From JACQFZ01 sp041485885 (GTDB lineage: Bacteria > Pseudomonadota > Gammaproteobacteria > Acidiferrobacterales > Sulfurifustaceae): a stretch of 64,000 bases of DNA. The stretch covers positions 1-64,000 of the forward strand of contig JBGPKL010000010.1 of NCBI GenBank assembly GCA_041485885.1. Reading direction: 5' to 3'. Of the stretch, positions 42,992 through 50,879 are shown one piece after another (positions within the stretch are counted from its first letter, which is position 1; every line of letters begins with the position of its first letter). The notes under the pieces are model-generated. The model did not search any database. It was not told the DNA's origin and was given only the letters and a program-made list of their open reading frames with translations. The translations under genes were made by a program, and so were the position numbers.

Positions 42992-45762
42992 GCGGCGGCT
43001 CCTTTGCGCAGAAGTGTGAAGTAGAAAGTCGTTCCTTTGTTGGGTTCGGACTCGATCCAAATGCGGCCGCCGTGGCGTTCGACGATTTTCTTGCAAATGG
43101 CGAGCCCGATACCGGTGCCGGGATAGGCTTCGCGCGTATGCAGGCGCTGGAAGATGACGAAGATGCGCTCGCGATATTGCGCCTCGATGCCGATGCCGTT
43201 GTCGCGCACGGCGAAGTTACAATCGTTGGCGCCCGGTTGCGCGGAGATGTGGATCTCCGGCGGCGCGTCGGGCCGGCGGAATTTGATGGCGTTGCCGATC
43301 AGGTTTTGAAACAGCTGCGTCAATTGGCCGGCGTCCGCCAGAACGGTCGGCAGCGTATCGTGCGTGACGCGCGCCCGATGTTCTCCGATCGTCGTTTCCA
43401 GATTGGCCAGCGCGTTGCGCAGGCAGGCGTTGCCATCGACGCTCGCGATCTCTCCGGCGCGCCCGCTGACGCGCGAGTAGGCGAGCAGATCCTGGATGAG
43501 CCGCTGCATCCGTGTTACCCCGTCGACCGCGAAGTCGATGAACTCCTTCGCGTCCTGGCCGAGCTTGTCGCCGTAGCGCCGGACGAGCAGCTGCACGTAG
43601 CTCGTTACCGTGCGCAGCGGTTCCTGCAGGTCGTGGGAAGCGATATACGCGAACTGTTCCAGCTCGGCGTTCGAGCGGGCGAGTTCCTCGGATTTTTGCC
43701 GGATCGTCTCGTCCGCGCGCTTGCGCTCCGTCACGTCGCGCAATATGGCGGTGAAGAAAAGCCGCTCTCCGGCGCTCCAGCTCGACAGCGACAGCTCCAG
43801 CGGAAATTCGCTGCCATTCTTGCGCTTACCGACCAGCTCGACGGTGGTGCCGGCGACGGTTTCGAGAAACCGTTTCAGCTCGTGGTTATGCGCGTCGTGA
43901 AAGTTTGCCGGCATGAGTAGCGTGAGCGACCGTCCGACCGCTTCGGCGACGGTGTATCCGAAAATTTTCTCGGCCGCCTTGTTGATATACGTAATGTTGC
44001 CGCCGTCGTCCGTCGTCACGATGGCGTCATTGGCGGTATCGGCGACGGCTTGAAACTGTTGCTGGCTCTCGCGCAACTTCGCCGTCATTTCCCCGGCGAT
44101 GGCGACGGCGCGAGCGCGCGTGGTCGCGAGCGACCAAGTGATGCCGAACAATAGAAAGCTGACCGCCAGCCCGCCGAGCAGCACGAGTACCGGCTCGTAA
44201 AATGGCACGGTTCGATCGAAGCTCTCGCGGCTGCGAAAATCGAGAACCCAGGTGCGCCTGCCGATTTCAACGGTCCTTATTCCGCCGAACCTAGACGCGT
44301 AACGCGCCTGCGAGAGCGCCGCGCCGCTCTCGCTGTCGTAGACGAGCGGCGCCGACGCGATATCGGCGCCATCGTATACGCGCAACCCGACATCGAACGT
44401 CCCCTTCCCGAGCACTTCATGCACCAGATCGTGGACGTGGTAGACGGCTTGCGTGAACCCGACAAGCGCCGCGCGCCGTTCGAGCGGCGTCGCCGGCGTG
44501 CGCGCGCCGCGATAGATGGGAACGTACATCAAGAAACCGGCCCGCTGCTGCTTTTCGCCCGCGTCCTGCACCAGCGTCACCGATGCCGACGCCGTGGGCA
44601 ATCCGGTGTCGCGCGCCCGATCCATCGCGGCGCGGCGGGTAGGATCGGAGTACATGTCGTAGCCGAGCGCGCGCACGTTGGGTCCTTCGGATGGCTCGAT
44701 GTAGACGACGGGATAGTATTCGGCGCGTGTGCCCGTGGGTTTGAGGTCGTATTCCGCGGAACCCTCCGCGCGAATTTTTCGGAGGTGAGCGGTTTTCTCC
44801 GCGTCCGGCACGCGCGGCGCGAAGCCGATACCTTCGATGCCGGAATAACGCCGCACCGGTTGTGTTTGCACATACGCGCGCCACTGCGGGCGCTTTACCT
44901 CGGTTGTCGCGGCGAACAAACCTTTCACGCCGAACAACAGTTGTTCGTGATCGCGTACGCGCTGTTCGATGGCCGCGGCAAACCGCTCGGTTTCCGCCTC
45001 GAAGCGGGTGCGTCCGACCTCGTTGACGTAAAAGACGGAGAAATACCAAGACCAGATTGCCAACGCCGAGGTGATCGCCAACACGACCGCCGCGATCATC
45101 GGAACAGCGTAACGGCGGCTCGCCTCGGGTGCTGCGGCGTTTACGGCGTATTCCGAACGCCAGGCACCCCACGCAATGCCGATGCTCAATAACAGGAAGC
45201 CGGCCGCGGTATGGATCGCCATCTGGGTAGACGCGCCCCAGTGGGCGGATAGCGCGAGGCGAGTAAGATGAGCGACGAACACCGACGACGCCAGGATAAA
45301 CGATCCGCCGAGGAGCGAGATGACGATGACCGAACGCCATTTGAATCGCAGGTTCGAACCGAGCAGCAACAGCGTCGAGCCGATGAAGACGAAACACAAG
45401 GCGGCGTTCGCCCCCATGCGCGCGGAAACGGGATCGGCGGCCAGGCCCTGGTCCGAAAAAAATAACCGATCGATGCCGATGTCGATGTCGAGCAAATATT
45501 GCGCGAGCGTCAGCAGACCGAGGACGGCGACACCCAGGCCGCTGACGAATGCCAGGCGTTGCCGCCGCAACGCGATGCCGAGCAATCCGGCGCCGCTCGC
45601 GACAAACGCGAGCGCCGTGTTGTATTTCATCTGCGCGAACGCGGGATGAATCTGAATCAAAACCGCGTTACCCGTGTACCAACCGACGATGACGCTCGCG
45701 CCGAGCGCGACGACGAGCGCGCCGGCGGCGATTGGGACGACATTTTTCCATTCCATGTTCAA
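42988..45762 (-). CDS. Membrane CHASE-PAS sensor histidine kinase
   Basis: A 924-residue kinase. The N-terminus has about six to seven hydrophobic segments (about 8-200), then another helix at 218-240 and a CHASE-type periplasmic sensor (about 260-520, RYSGIEGIGFAPRVPDAEK). A membrane helix near 525-545, a PAS domain (about 575-690, ITYINKAAEKIFGYTVAEAVGRS), a HisKA with His710 in SHDLQEPLRTVTSY, and an HATPase (NLIGNAIKF, DNGIGI, GTGIGLAICKKI) follow. It should autophosphorylate and pass phosphate to the coupled single-domain regulator. The signal is unknown. Confidence 0.92.
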   Translation of the reverse strand: MNMEWKNVVPIAAGALVVALGASVIVGWYTGNAVLIQIHPAFAQMKYNTALAFVASGAGLLGIALRRQRLAFVSGLGVAVLGLLTLAQYLLDIDIGIDRLFFSDQGLAADPVSARMGANAALCFVFIGSTLLLLGSNLRFKWRSVIVISLLGGSFILASSVFVAHLTRLALSAHWGASTQMAIHTAAGFLLLSIGIAWGAWRSEYAVNAAAPEASRRYAVPMIAAVVLAITSALAIWSWYFSVFYVNEVGRTRFEAETERFAAAIEQRVRDHEQLLFGVKGLFAATTEVKRPQWRAYVQTQPVRRYSGIEGIGFAPRVPDAEKTAHLRKIRAEGSAEYDLKPTGTRAEYYPVVYIEPSEGPNVRALGYDMYSDPTRRAAMDRARDTGLPTASASVTLVQDAGEKQQRAGFLMYVPIYRGARTPATPLERRAALVGFTQAVYHVHDLVHEVLGKGTFDVGLRVYDGADIASAPLVYDSESGAALSQARYASRFGGIRTVEIGRRTWVLDFRSRESFDRTVPFYEPVLVLLGGLAVSFLLFGITWSLATTRARAVAIAGEMTAKLRESQQQFQAVADTANDAIVTTDDGGNITYINKAAEKIFGYTVAEAVGRSLTLLMPANFHDAHNHELKRFLETVAGTTVELVGKRKNGSEFPLELSLSSWSAGERLFFTAILRDVTERKRADETIRQKSEELARSNAELEQFAYIASHDLQEPLRTVTSYVQLLVRRYGDKLGQDAKEFIDFAVDGVTRMQRLIQDLLAYSRVSGRAGEIASVDGNACLRNALANLETTIGEHRARVTHDTLPTVLADAGQLTQLFQNLIGNAIKFRRPDAPPEIHISAQPGANDCNFAVRDNGIGIEAQYRERIFVIFQRLHTREAYPGTGIGLAICKKIVERHGGRIWIESEPNKGTTFYFTLLRKGAAA

Positions 45763-45776
45763 CTCGATGCTCCTGC

Positions 45777-47447
45777 TTAGGCCGGCGGCTTGCGCTTGGC
45801 GCGTTTCTGCTCGTACATGGCGGCGTCGGCTTGCGCCATCAGCGCATCCAGGCCGATTTTCGATGCCGGGTCGTGGTGCACGGCGCCGGTGCTGAACGCG
45901 AGCGTGTACGGACGCGCGCCCCTGGCGTTGTGCGCCGTTAGGTTTTTTCCCAAGCGTTCGACTACCACCGGCGTGCCGGCGGCGCCGGTCTCGGTCATGA
46001 GGACGGCGAACTCATCGCCGCCCAGCCGCGCGACAAAATCCGAATCGCGAAACGTCTTGCGCAACACGTCGGCGACATCGATCAACGCCTCATCGCCCGC
46101 GGCATGGCCGAATACGTCGTTGATCTGCTTCATGCCGTCCAGGTCGACGAAGAACAACGTCAGCTCCCGCTTCGCGCGTTGTGCGAGCTTCAACTGATGC
46201 TCGGCGACGGCGAGGAATCCGCGGCGGTTGTGCAGACCGGTCAGCTCGTCCGTCAACGACTGCCAGCGCAGCGTTTCCTCCGCGCGTTTGCGCTCGGTCA
46301 CGTCCACCAGCGTACCGATGTAGCCGCTGACGCGACCGGCGGCGTTGCGCACGGCGGCGGCGGCGCAATACAGCCACAACGGCGGGATCCCTTCGCGCCG
46401 ATATTGAAACTCCATCGCGAACTCGCGGCCCTCGGCGGTCGCGGCGTACCACGCCTCGGCGATGTGCGGGCCGAGGATGCGCAGCCAACCTTGTCCTTGC
46501 GCGTCGCCGGCTGGCACGCAGGTTATTTGGCTCCAGCGTTCGTTCACGTACTCGCAATCTGTGTCGGCGCCGGTCATGAAGATGCCGATCGGCGCGTGAC
46601 TCGCGAGGATGCGAAAGCGTTCCTCGCTGGCCTTGAGCGACTCTTGCGCGCGCCGCAGCTCGGTGATGTCGTGCGCATAGCCGAGGATGTAAGGCGCCTT
46701 GCCGATCTCTTCGCAATAATTGTTGTCGTACGACCAGAGGCGACTATCGCCGCCCTTGGTCTGCACCTGCATGGCACCGCGATGCGTGCGTTCGGTTTTG
46801 ATCTTCTCGAGGTAGGCGCCGAATAAATCGCGCATCTCCGGTACCAGCAGATCGCGCAGGTTTTTTCCGGCGATTTCTTCCTGCGTGTAACCGAGCGAGG
46901 CGGCGGACGCGGGATTGGCATATAGCAGTTTGCCGGCTAGATCGTGGGTGCAAATCAGTCCGTGACTCTTGTCGACGAGATCGCGAAACCGCTGTTCGCT
47001 CTCGCCGAGCGCTTGTTCCAACTGTTTGCGCGCGCGCGCGTAATCGAGCGCGCGTTTGATGGAAGTCCCGTCACCTTGTCCCTTTACGAGATAATCTTGC
47101 GCACCGCTCGCGACCGCTTGCAGCGCGAGGTTCTCGTCGTTGAGACCGGAAAGCACGACGATCGGCAAGTGAGGGGCTGCTGCCTTCAGCCGGTGCAGGC
47201 TTTCAAGCCCGTGCGAGTCGGGCAACGACAGATCGAGCAATGCGGCGTCGTACGTTTCCGCTTGCACCGATCGCAGCGCCTCGCCGAGCGTGGCCACATT
47301 CGCGACTTCCACCGCGCCCGATTGGCTCTCGGCCAGCCATTCGCGGACCAGCCGAGCGTCGGCGGGATTGTCCTCGATCAGCAGTATCCGGCGTCGGGTG
47401 GCGGCGGGTGGGGATTCCGTGAATCGGTCGTTACGGCCGGAGAGCAC
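45777..47447 (-). CDS. REC-PAS-PAS-GGDEF diguanylate cyclase
   Basis: A 556-residue response regulator with a receiver domain (about 20-135, phospho-acceptor Asp72 in LLDLSLPDSHG), two PAS domains (about 145-265 and 270-385) and a C-terminal GGDEF domain (GGDEF at 476-480 in ARLGGDEFAVLM). It is cytoplasmic and should make cyclic di-GMP when phosphorylated or when its PAS domains are triggered. It lies 14 bp upstream of the kinase gene on the same strand, so kinase, regulator and cyclase are likely one operon. Confidence 0.92.
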   Translation of the reverse strand: MLSGRNDRFTESPPAATRRRILLIEDNPADARLVREWLAESQSGAVEVANVATLGEALRSVQAETYDAALLDLSLPDSHGLESLHRLKAAAPHLPIVVLSGLNDENLALQAVASGAQDYLVKGQGDGTSIKRALDYARARKQLEQALGESEQRFRDLVDKSHGLICTHDLAGKLLYANPASAASLGYTQEEIAGKNLRDLLVPEMRDLFGAYLEKIKTERTHRGAMQVQTKGGDSRLWSYDNNYCEEIGKAPYILGYAHDITELRRAQESLKASEERFRILASHAPIGIFMTGADTDCEYVNERWSQITCVPAGDAQGQGWLRILGPHIAEAWYAATAEGREFAMEFQYRREGIPPLWLYCAAAAVRNAAGRVSGYIGTLVDVTERKRAEETLRWQSLTDELTGLHNRRGFLAVAEHQLKLAQRAKRELTLFFVDLDGMKQINDVFGHAAGDEALIDVADVLRKTFRDSDFVARLGGDEFAVLMTETGAAGTPVVVERLGKNLTAHNARGARPYTLAFSTGAVHHDPASKIGLDALMAQADAAMYEQKRAKRKPPA

Positions 47448-47643
47448 GGTCCATGCTCCAAACGAGGTTACGCGATTACCTTAATGTATAGCGCAAATCG
47501 GGAGGCGGGCGTGTCGTTTGCCGCGAACTGGTTAATCTGCGTTATGCAACGTCCATTAGCGAAGTTGGGAAGAGCGGTGCTCGCCGCCTTGGGGTAGGTC
47601 ATCGGCTGTATTAGCATGGAGCACGGACCGCGGAGCGAAGACG

Positions 47644-48045
47644 ATGCACTTACTAGCTGAAGTAGTCCTCGTCGTTCACTTTTTTATCGCCGCGTTTATC
47701 GTTCTCGGTTTCGTCTTGATCCCGCTTGGCGCATGGCGGCACTGGCGGTTCGTGCGCCGACGGAGCCTGCGCATTCTGCATCTCGGTGGCATCCTGTTCG
47801 TCGCGGCGGAATCGCTGCTCGGCATCGCTTGTCCGCTCACCGTCTGGGAGAACGTGCTACGCGCGTCGTTCGAAAATGACGGCTTCATCGCGTTCTGGGT
47901 GCGCCGATGGCTCTACTATGATGCGCCGCTCTGGTTGTTCGGCGCGATATACGTCGCCGCCGCCATCGTCGCGCTGCTCGCGTGGTGGGCCGTGCCGCCC
48001 GAGCCGCGCGGCCGATCTTCGCCCACGGCGCAAACCAATCGTTAG
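47644..48045 (+). CDS. DUF2784 family membrane protein
   Basis: A 133-residue inner-membrane protein with about four helices, typical of DUF2784: AEVVLVVHFFIAAFIVLGFVLIPLG at the start, HLGGILFVAAESLLGIACPLTVWEN in the middle, and a final helix AIYVAAAIVALLAWW. Function is unknown. It is transcribed alone and its stop overlaps the convergent outer-membrane protein gene in TTAG. Confidence 0.88.
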   Translation: MHLLAEVVLVVHFFIAAFIVLGFVLIPLGAWRHWRFVRRRSLRILHLGGILFVAAESLLGIACPLTVWENVLRASFENDGFIAFWVRRWLYYDAPLWLFGAIYVAAAIVALLAWWAVPPEPRGRSSPTAQTNR

Positions 48046-48764
48046 AAGCGAAATCCGAACTTCATGCTGTACGAAGTCACGTCGCCGGTTTTGTCAGCCT
48101 CAATGGCGAGATTGCCGACGCCAAAGTTGAGGTTTCCGCCGACGTAATATTTGTTGTCCGAGATTTTCTCCCGCTGCAGTCCGCTCACACCGATCGGAGT
48201 GGATTCGGTCCAGACGTGTCCGATGCCGGCGTAAGGCGTGAAGAAGGCGAGGCCTTTCGAGATCGTGAGCTCGACACCTTTCGTATTGAGAGCGAGTTGG
48301 TCGACGCCCGATAGCTTTGAATACGTGCCGCGGAGGCCGACGGCGGGTGTCGCAACGCCACCTGGAACTAACGCGTAACGAACCTCGGCACCCCAGACGT
48401 TGATATTAGTTTCGGGCGCGGTCGCGTAAGAAACGCCCACGTCGAAGCCGGCGGGCAAACCTTTGTGCACGTGGATCTTCGGAATGTAAAGCGTGCTCGG
48501 CGCGCCGCCCGAGCTCGCGTGACCCCAAGCAGTGGGATGTTCGATCTTCGTCGCGGTTACTTCGACGCCGATGTCGAAGCCGGTGATCCCGAGACCTTCG
48601 GCGGGAATGACCGCTTTGTAGCTCAGCGCGGCGCCGAGATCTCCGGAGAGATCGCGGAAGTCCGCCTGCGTGAGCAGATTGACCCGATCGATATCTTTCG
48701 CCGCGTATGCGGTTGGGCAGACGGCGCAGGCGATGAGTAGCGCAGCCGCGAGATGGATTCGCAT
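48042..48764 (-). CDS. Outer-membrane beta-barrel protein
   Basis: A 240-residue protein with a signal peptide (cleavage about residue 22, ACAVCPTAYAAKD) and alternating hydrophobic beta strands. It ends in a terminal Phe (SMKFGFRF), the outer-membrane assembly signature. No specific channel or enzyme family is recognised. It is probably an eight- to twelve-strand barrel. It is monocistronic and convergent with the DUF2784 gene. Confidence 0.75.
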   Translation of the reverse strand: MRIHLAAALLIACAVCPTAYAAKDIDRVNLLTQADFRDLSGDLGAALSYKAVIPAEGLGITGFDIGVEVTATKIEHPTAWGHASSGGAPSTLYIPKIHVHKGLPAGFDVGVSYATAPETNINVWGAEVRYALVPGGVATPAVGLRGTYSKLSGVDQLALNTKGVELTISKGLAFFTPYAGIGHVWTESTPIGVSGLQREKISDNKYYVGGNLNFGVGNLAIEADKTGDVTSYSMKFGFRF

Positions 48765-48820
48765 AAGAGTCCTCGTTCCTTCGAATGTGGGGCCGCGATT
48801 CTACCGCTAGGCCGGCGGAG

Positions 48821-49303
48821 TCAGGAGCCCGCGCGTATCCGGCGGATCAATTGGGTCGTCGAACGGTCGAAGCGGAACGGAATCGAATGCACCTGTCCGC
48901 CGTAGGACTTTACGAAATCGTGGCCGACGATGGTGTCCACGCTCCAGTCGCCGCCCTTCACCACGTGATCGGGGCGGATGCGCTCGATGAGGGTAAGTGG
49001 GGTGTCCTCATCGAACGGCACCACGAGTGAAACGCTCTCGAGCGCCGCGAGCACCGCCATGCGGTCATCGAGTGCATTGATCGGCCGGTCGGGACCTTTG
49101 TTCAGTCGCCGCGCGGAGGCGTCGGAGTTCACGCCGACGATGAGACTCGCTCCTAGTGACCGCGCCTCTTCGAGGTACGTCACATGGCCGCGATGCAGGA
49201 TGTCGAAGCACCCGTTGGTAAAGACGAGAGGGCGAGGAAGAATGCTCAGGCGGGCGACGACAGCGCCGGGATCGCGCGCGATTTTAGCCGCCGCCGGCGT
49301 CAA
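48821..49303 (-). CDS. rfaE2: D-glycero-beta-D-manno-heptose 1-phosphate adenylyltransferase
   Basis: A 160-residue nucleotidyltransferase, the stand-alone form of the HldE C-terminal domain, that makes ADP-heptose for lipopolysaccharide core. It shows VFTNGCFDILHRGHVTYLEEAR with the HxGH site, SDASARRLNKGPDRPIN and PDHVVKGGDW. The best start is TTG at 49303, overlapping the dolP stop; the longer frame to 49498 runs through dolP and has no family text. Confidence 0.9.
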   Translation of the reverse strand: MTPAAAKIARDPGAVVARLSILPRPLVFTNGCFDILHRGHVTYLEEARSLGASLIVGVNSDASARRLNKGPDRPINALDDRMAVLAALESVSLVVPFDEDTPLTLIERIRPDHVVKGGDWSVDTIVGHDFVKSYGGQVHSIPFRFDRSTTQLIRRIRAGS

Positions 49304-49875
49304 TCGATGTACTCGAAGAGCTTCACCACGCGTGTCGCGCCTTGCACCGAGCGCGCCACCTCGGTTGCCAGCTCCGCTTCTTTTTGTGTGACCAGGCCCA
49401 TCAGATAAACCGCGTCGTTCTCGGTAACGACCTTGACGCGGGTGGAGTCGAGGTCTTCGGTGTGGATCAGCTTGGTTTTCACCTTGGTCGTCAGCCACGT
49501 GTCGTGGCCGCGACTCCCGAGCGACGCGACGGGTGCTACCCGCACCTCGTTGACGATGCGGCGGATGCCCGCTACCTCGCGCGTCTTTGCCAGCACTCGA
49601 TCGCGCAGCTCGGCGGTTGCCGCCTCGCCGCTTAGCAACACGATACCGTTCATGCTCGTGATATTGGTATGCGTGTCGCGGCGCAACTCATCGTCCGACT
49701 TTAACGCCGATCCCGCCTTTAGCTCGATGGTCTCGTCGTCGATGAACGCGCCGAACGTGCGGCGGTCATGCGCCGCAACCGCCGCCGTGCCGGCGCCGGC
49801 GACGAGTAACGGGGCACAACCGTTTAGTAGTCCGAGCGTTCCGATCACAAGCAAACCGATGCGATAGGTTTTCAT
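49300..49875 (-). CDS. dolP: BON-domain outer-membrane lipoprotein DolP (YraP)
   Basis: A 191-residue lipoprotein with lipobox LLNGC (Cys20) and two BON domains, about 50-118 and 122-191 (WLTTKVKTKLIHTEDLDS, NDAVYLMGLVTQKEAELA). DolP binds phospholipid and maintains outer-membrane integrity. The order lpoA-yraN-SIS-dolP matches the enteric arrangement, with rfaE2 added at the end. Confidence 0.92.
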   Translation of the reverse strand: MKTYRIGLLVIGTLGLLNGCAPLLVAGAGTAAVAAHDRRTFGAFIDDETIELKAGSALKSDDELRRDTHTNITSMNGIVLLSGEAATAELRDRVLAKTREVAGIRRIVNEVRVAPVASLGSRGHDTWLTTKVKTKLIHTEDLDSTRVKVVTENDAVYLMGLVTQKEAELATEVARSVQGATRVVKLFEYID

Positions 49876-49876
49876 C

Positions 49877-50500
49877 TTAGGCTTGTCCCAGGAGCTGATG
49901 GTCGATGAGATCGCACAGGCAGTGGATGATGACGGCGTGAACTTCCTGGATTCGCGCGGTCGACATGCCGGCCACGCAGATGTGCACGTCGTTGTCGCTC
50001 ACCAGGCTCGTCGTTTTACCGCCGTCGCGGCCCGTAAGCGCGACGCAGACCATGCCGCGCTCGTGCGCCGCCTCGATCGCGCGCAGCACGTTCGGCGAAT
50101 TGCCCGACGTGGTAATGCCGAGCAGCACGTCGCCCGCTTGCCCGAGCGCCCGCACCTGTTTGGAAAATACGTCGTTGAAATGGTAGTCATTGGCGATTGC
50201 AGTCAACGTCGAGCTGTCGGTCGTGAGCGCAATGCCGGGCAGCCCCGGGCGCTCGCGCTCGAAGCGGTTGAGCAGCTCGGCGGAAAAATGTTGCGCGTCG
50301 GCTGCCGAGCCGCCGTTGCCGCAAGCGAGAATCTTATGGTCGGCGAGCAGCGCCTGCGCCATGCGTTGCGCCGCGAGGGCGACGCGGGGTGAAAGCGATT
50401 CCATCGCGCTGCGCAGGCTGCGAGCGCTTTCCTCGAAATGATTTTTCACCCGCGCTATCAGCGCTTCGGAGTTGGTCGTTTGTGCATTCATGTCGTTCAT
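49877..50500 (-). CDS. SIS-domain protein, GmhA/DiaA family
   Basis: A 207-residue sugar-isomerase-fold protein: LACGNGGSAADAQHFSAELLNRFERERPGLPGIALTTDSS (read in parts, about 58-97) and LLGITTSGNSPNVLRAI. Both GmhA (sedoheptulose-7-phosphate isomerase) and DiaA (DnaA-binding initiation factor) belong here. The yraN-dolP context favours DiaA, while the rfaE2 neighbour favours a heptose role; the sequence alone does not decide. An internal ATG at 50491 is an alternative start. Confidence 0.88.
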   Translation of the reverse strand: MNDMNAQTTNSEALIARVKNHFEESARSLRSAMESLSPRVALAAQRMAQALLADHKILACGNGGSAADAQHFSAELLNRFERERPGLPGIALTTDSSTLTAIANDYHFNDVFSKQVRALGQAGDVLLGITTSGNSPNVLRAIEAAHERGMVCVALTGRDGGKTTSLVSDNDVHICVAGMSTARIQEVHAVIIHCLCDLIDHQLLGQA

Positions 50501-50502
50501 AT

Positions 50503-50868
50503 TTATTCAAACGCGTTACGCAGCCATTCCACACGATCTCCCTCGGGGGACGGAGTGATGGCTACGATATCAAAACGACACGGCCGATTGGAGGCCCGTC
50601 GATCGTGTTGCAGGAAATGCTCGGCGGTCGCGCGCAACTTCGATTGTTTCCGCCGGTCCACGCTCTCCGCCGCGGTTCCGTAGTCTTCTCGTCCGCGCGA
50701 CCGCACCTCGACGAAGACGACCGTGCGCTCTTGCTGCATGATGAGATCGATCTCGCCAAAGGGACTACGATAGTTGCTCGCGATGAGCGTGAGACCCGCC
50801 TGCTCGAGATATTCGGCCGCCTGCCGCTCGGCGGCCGTGCCGTCCCGTCGCTGTCCGAATAAATTCGT
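50503..50868 (-). CDS. yraN: YraN family nuclease-like protein
   Basis: A UPF0102/YraN protein of about 121 residues with the restriction-endonuclease-like core RSPFGEIDLIMQQERTVVFVEVRSR. Members normally start NLFGQRR after the initiator; here that text is preceded by ACG at 50868, with AGGAGG 4 nt upstream and no ATG, GTG or TTG between. A conventional ATG exists at 50931 but lies 52 nt inside lpoA without a ribosome site. I therefore place the start at ACG, which is rare. It is encoded between lpoA and the SIS gene. Confidence 0.85.
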   Translation of the reverse strand, partial: TNLFGQRRDGTAAERQAAEYLEQAGLTLIASNYRSPFGEIDLIMQQERTVVFVEVRSRGREDYGTAAESVDRRKQSKLRATAEHFLQHDRRASNRPCRFDIVAITPSPEGDRVEWLRNAFE

Positions 50869-50879
50869 GGCGCCTCCTT

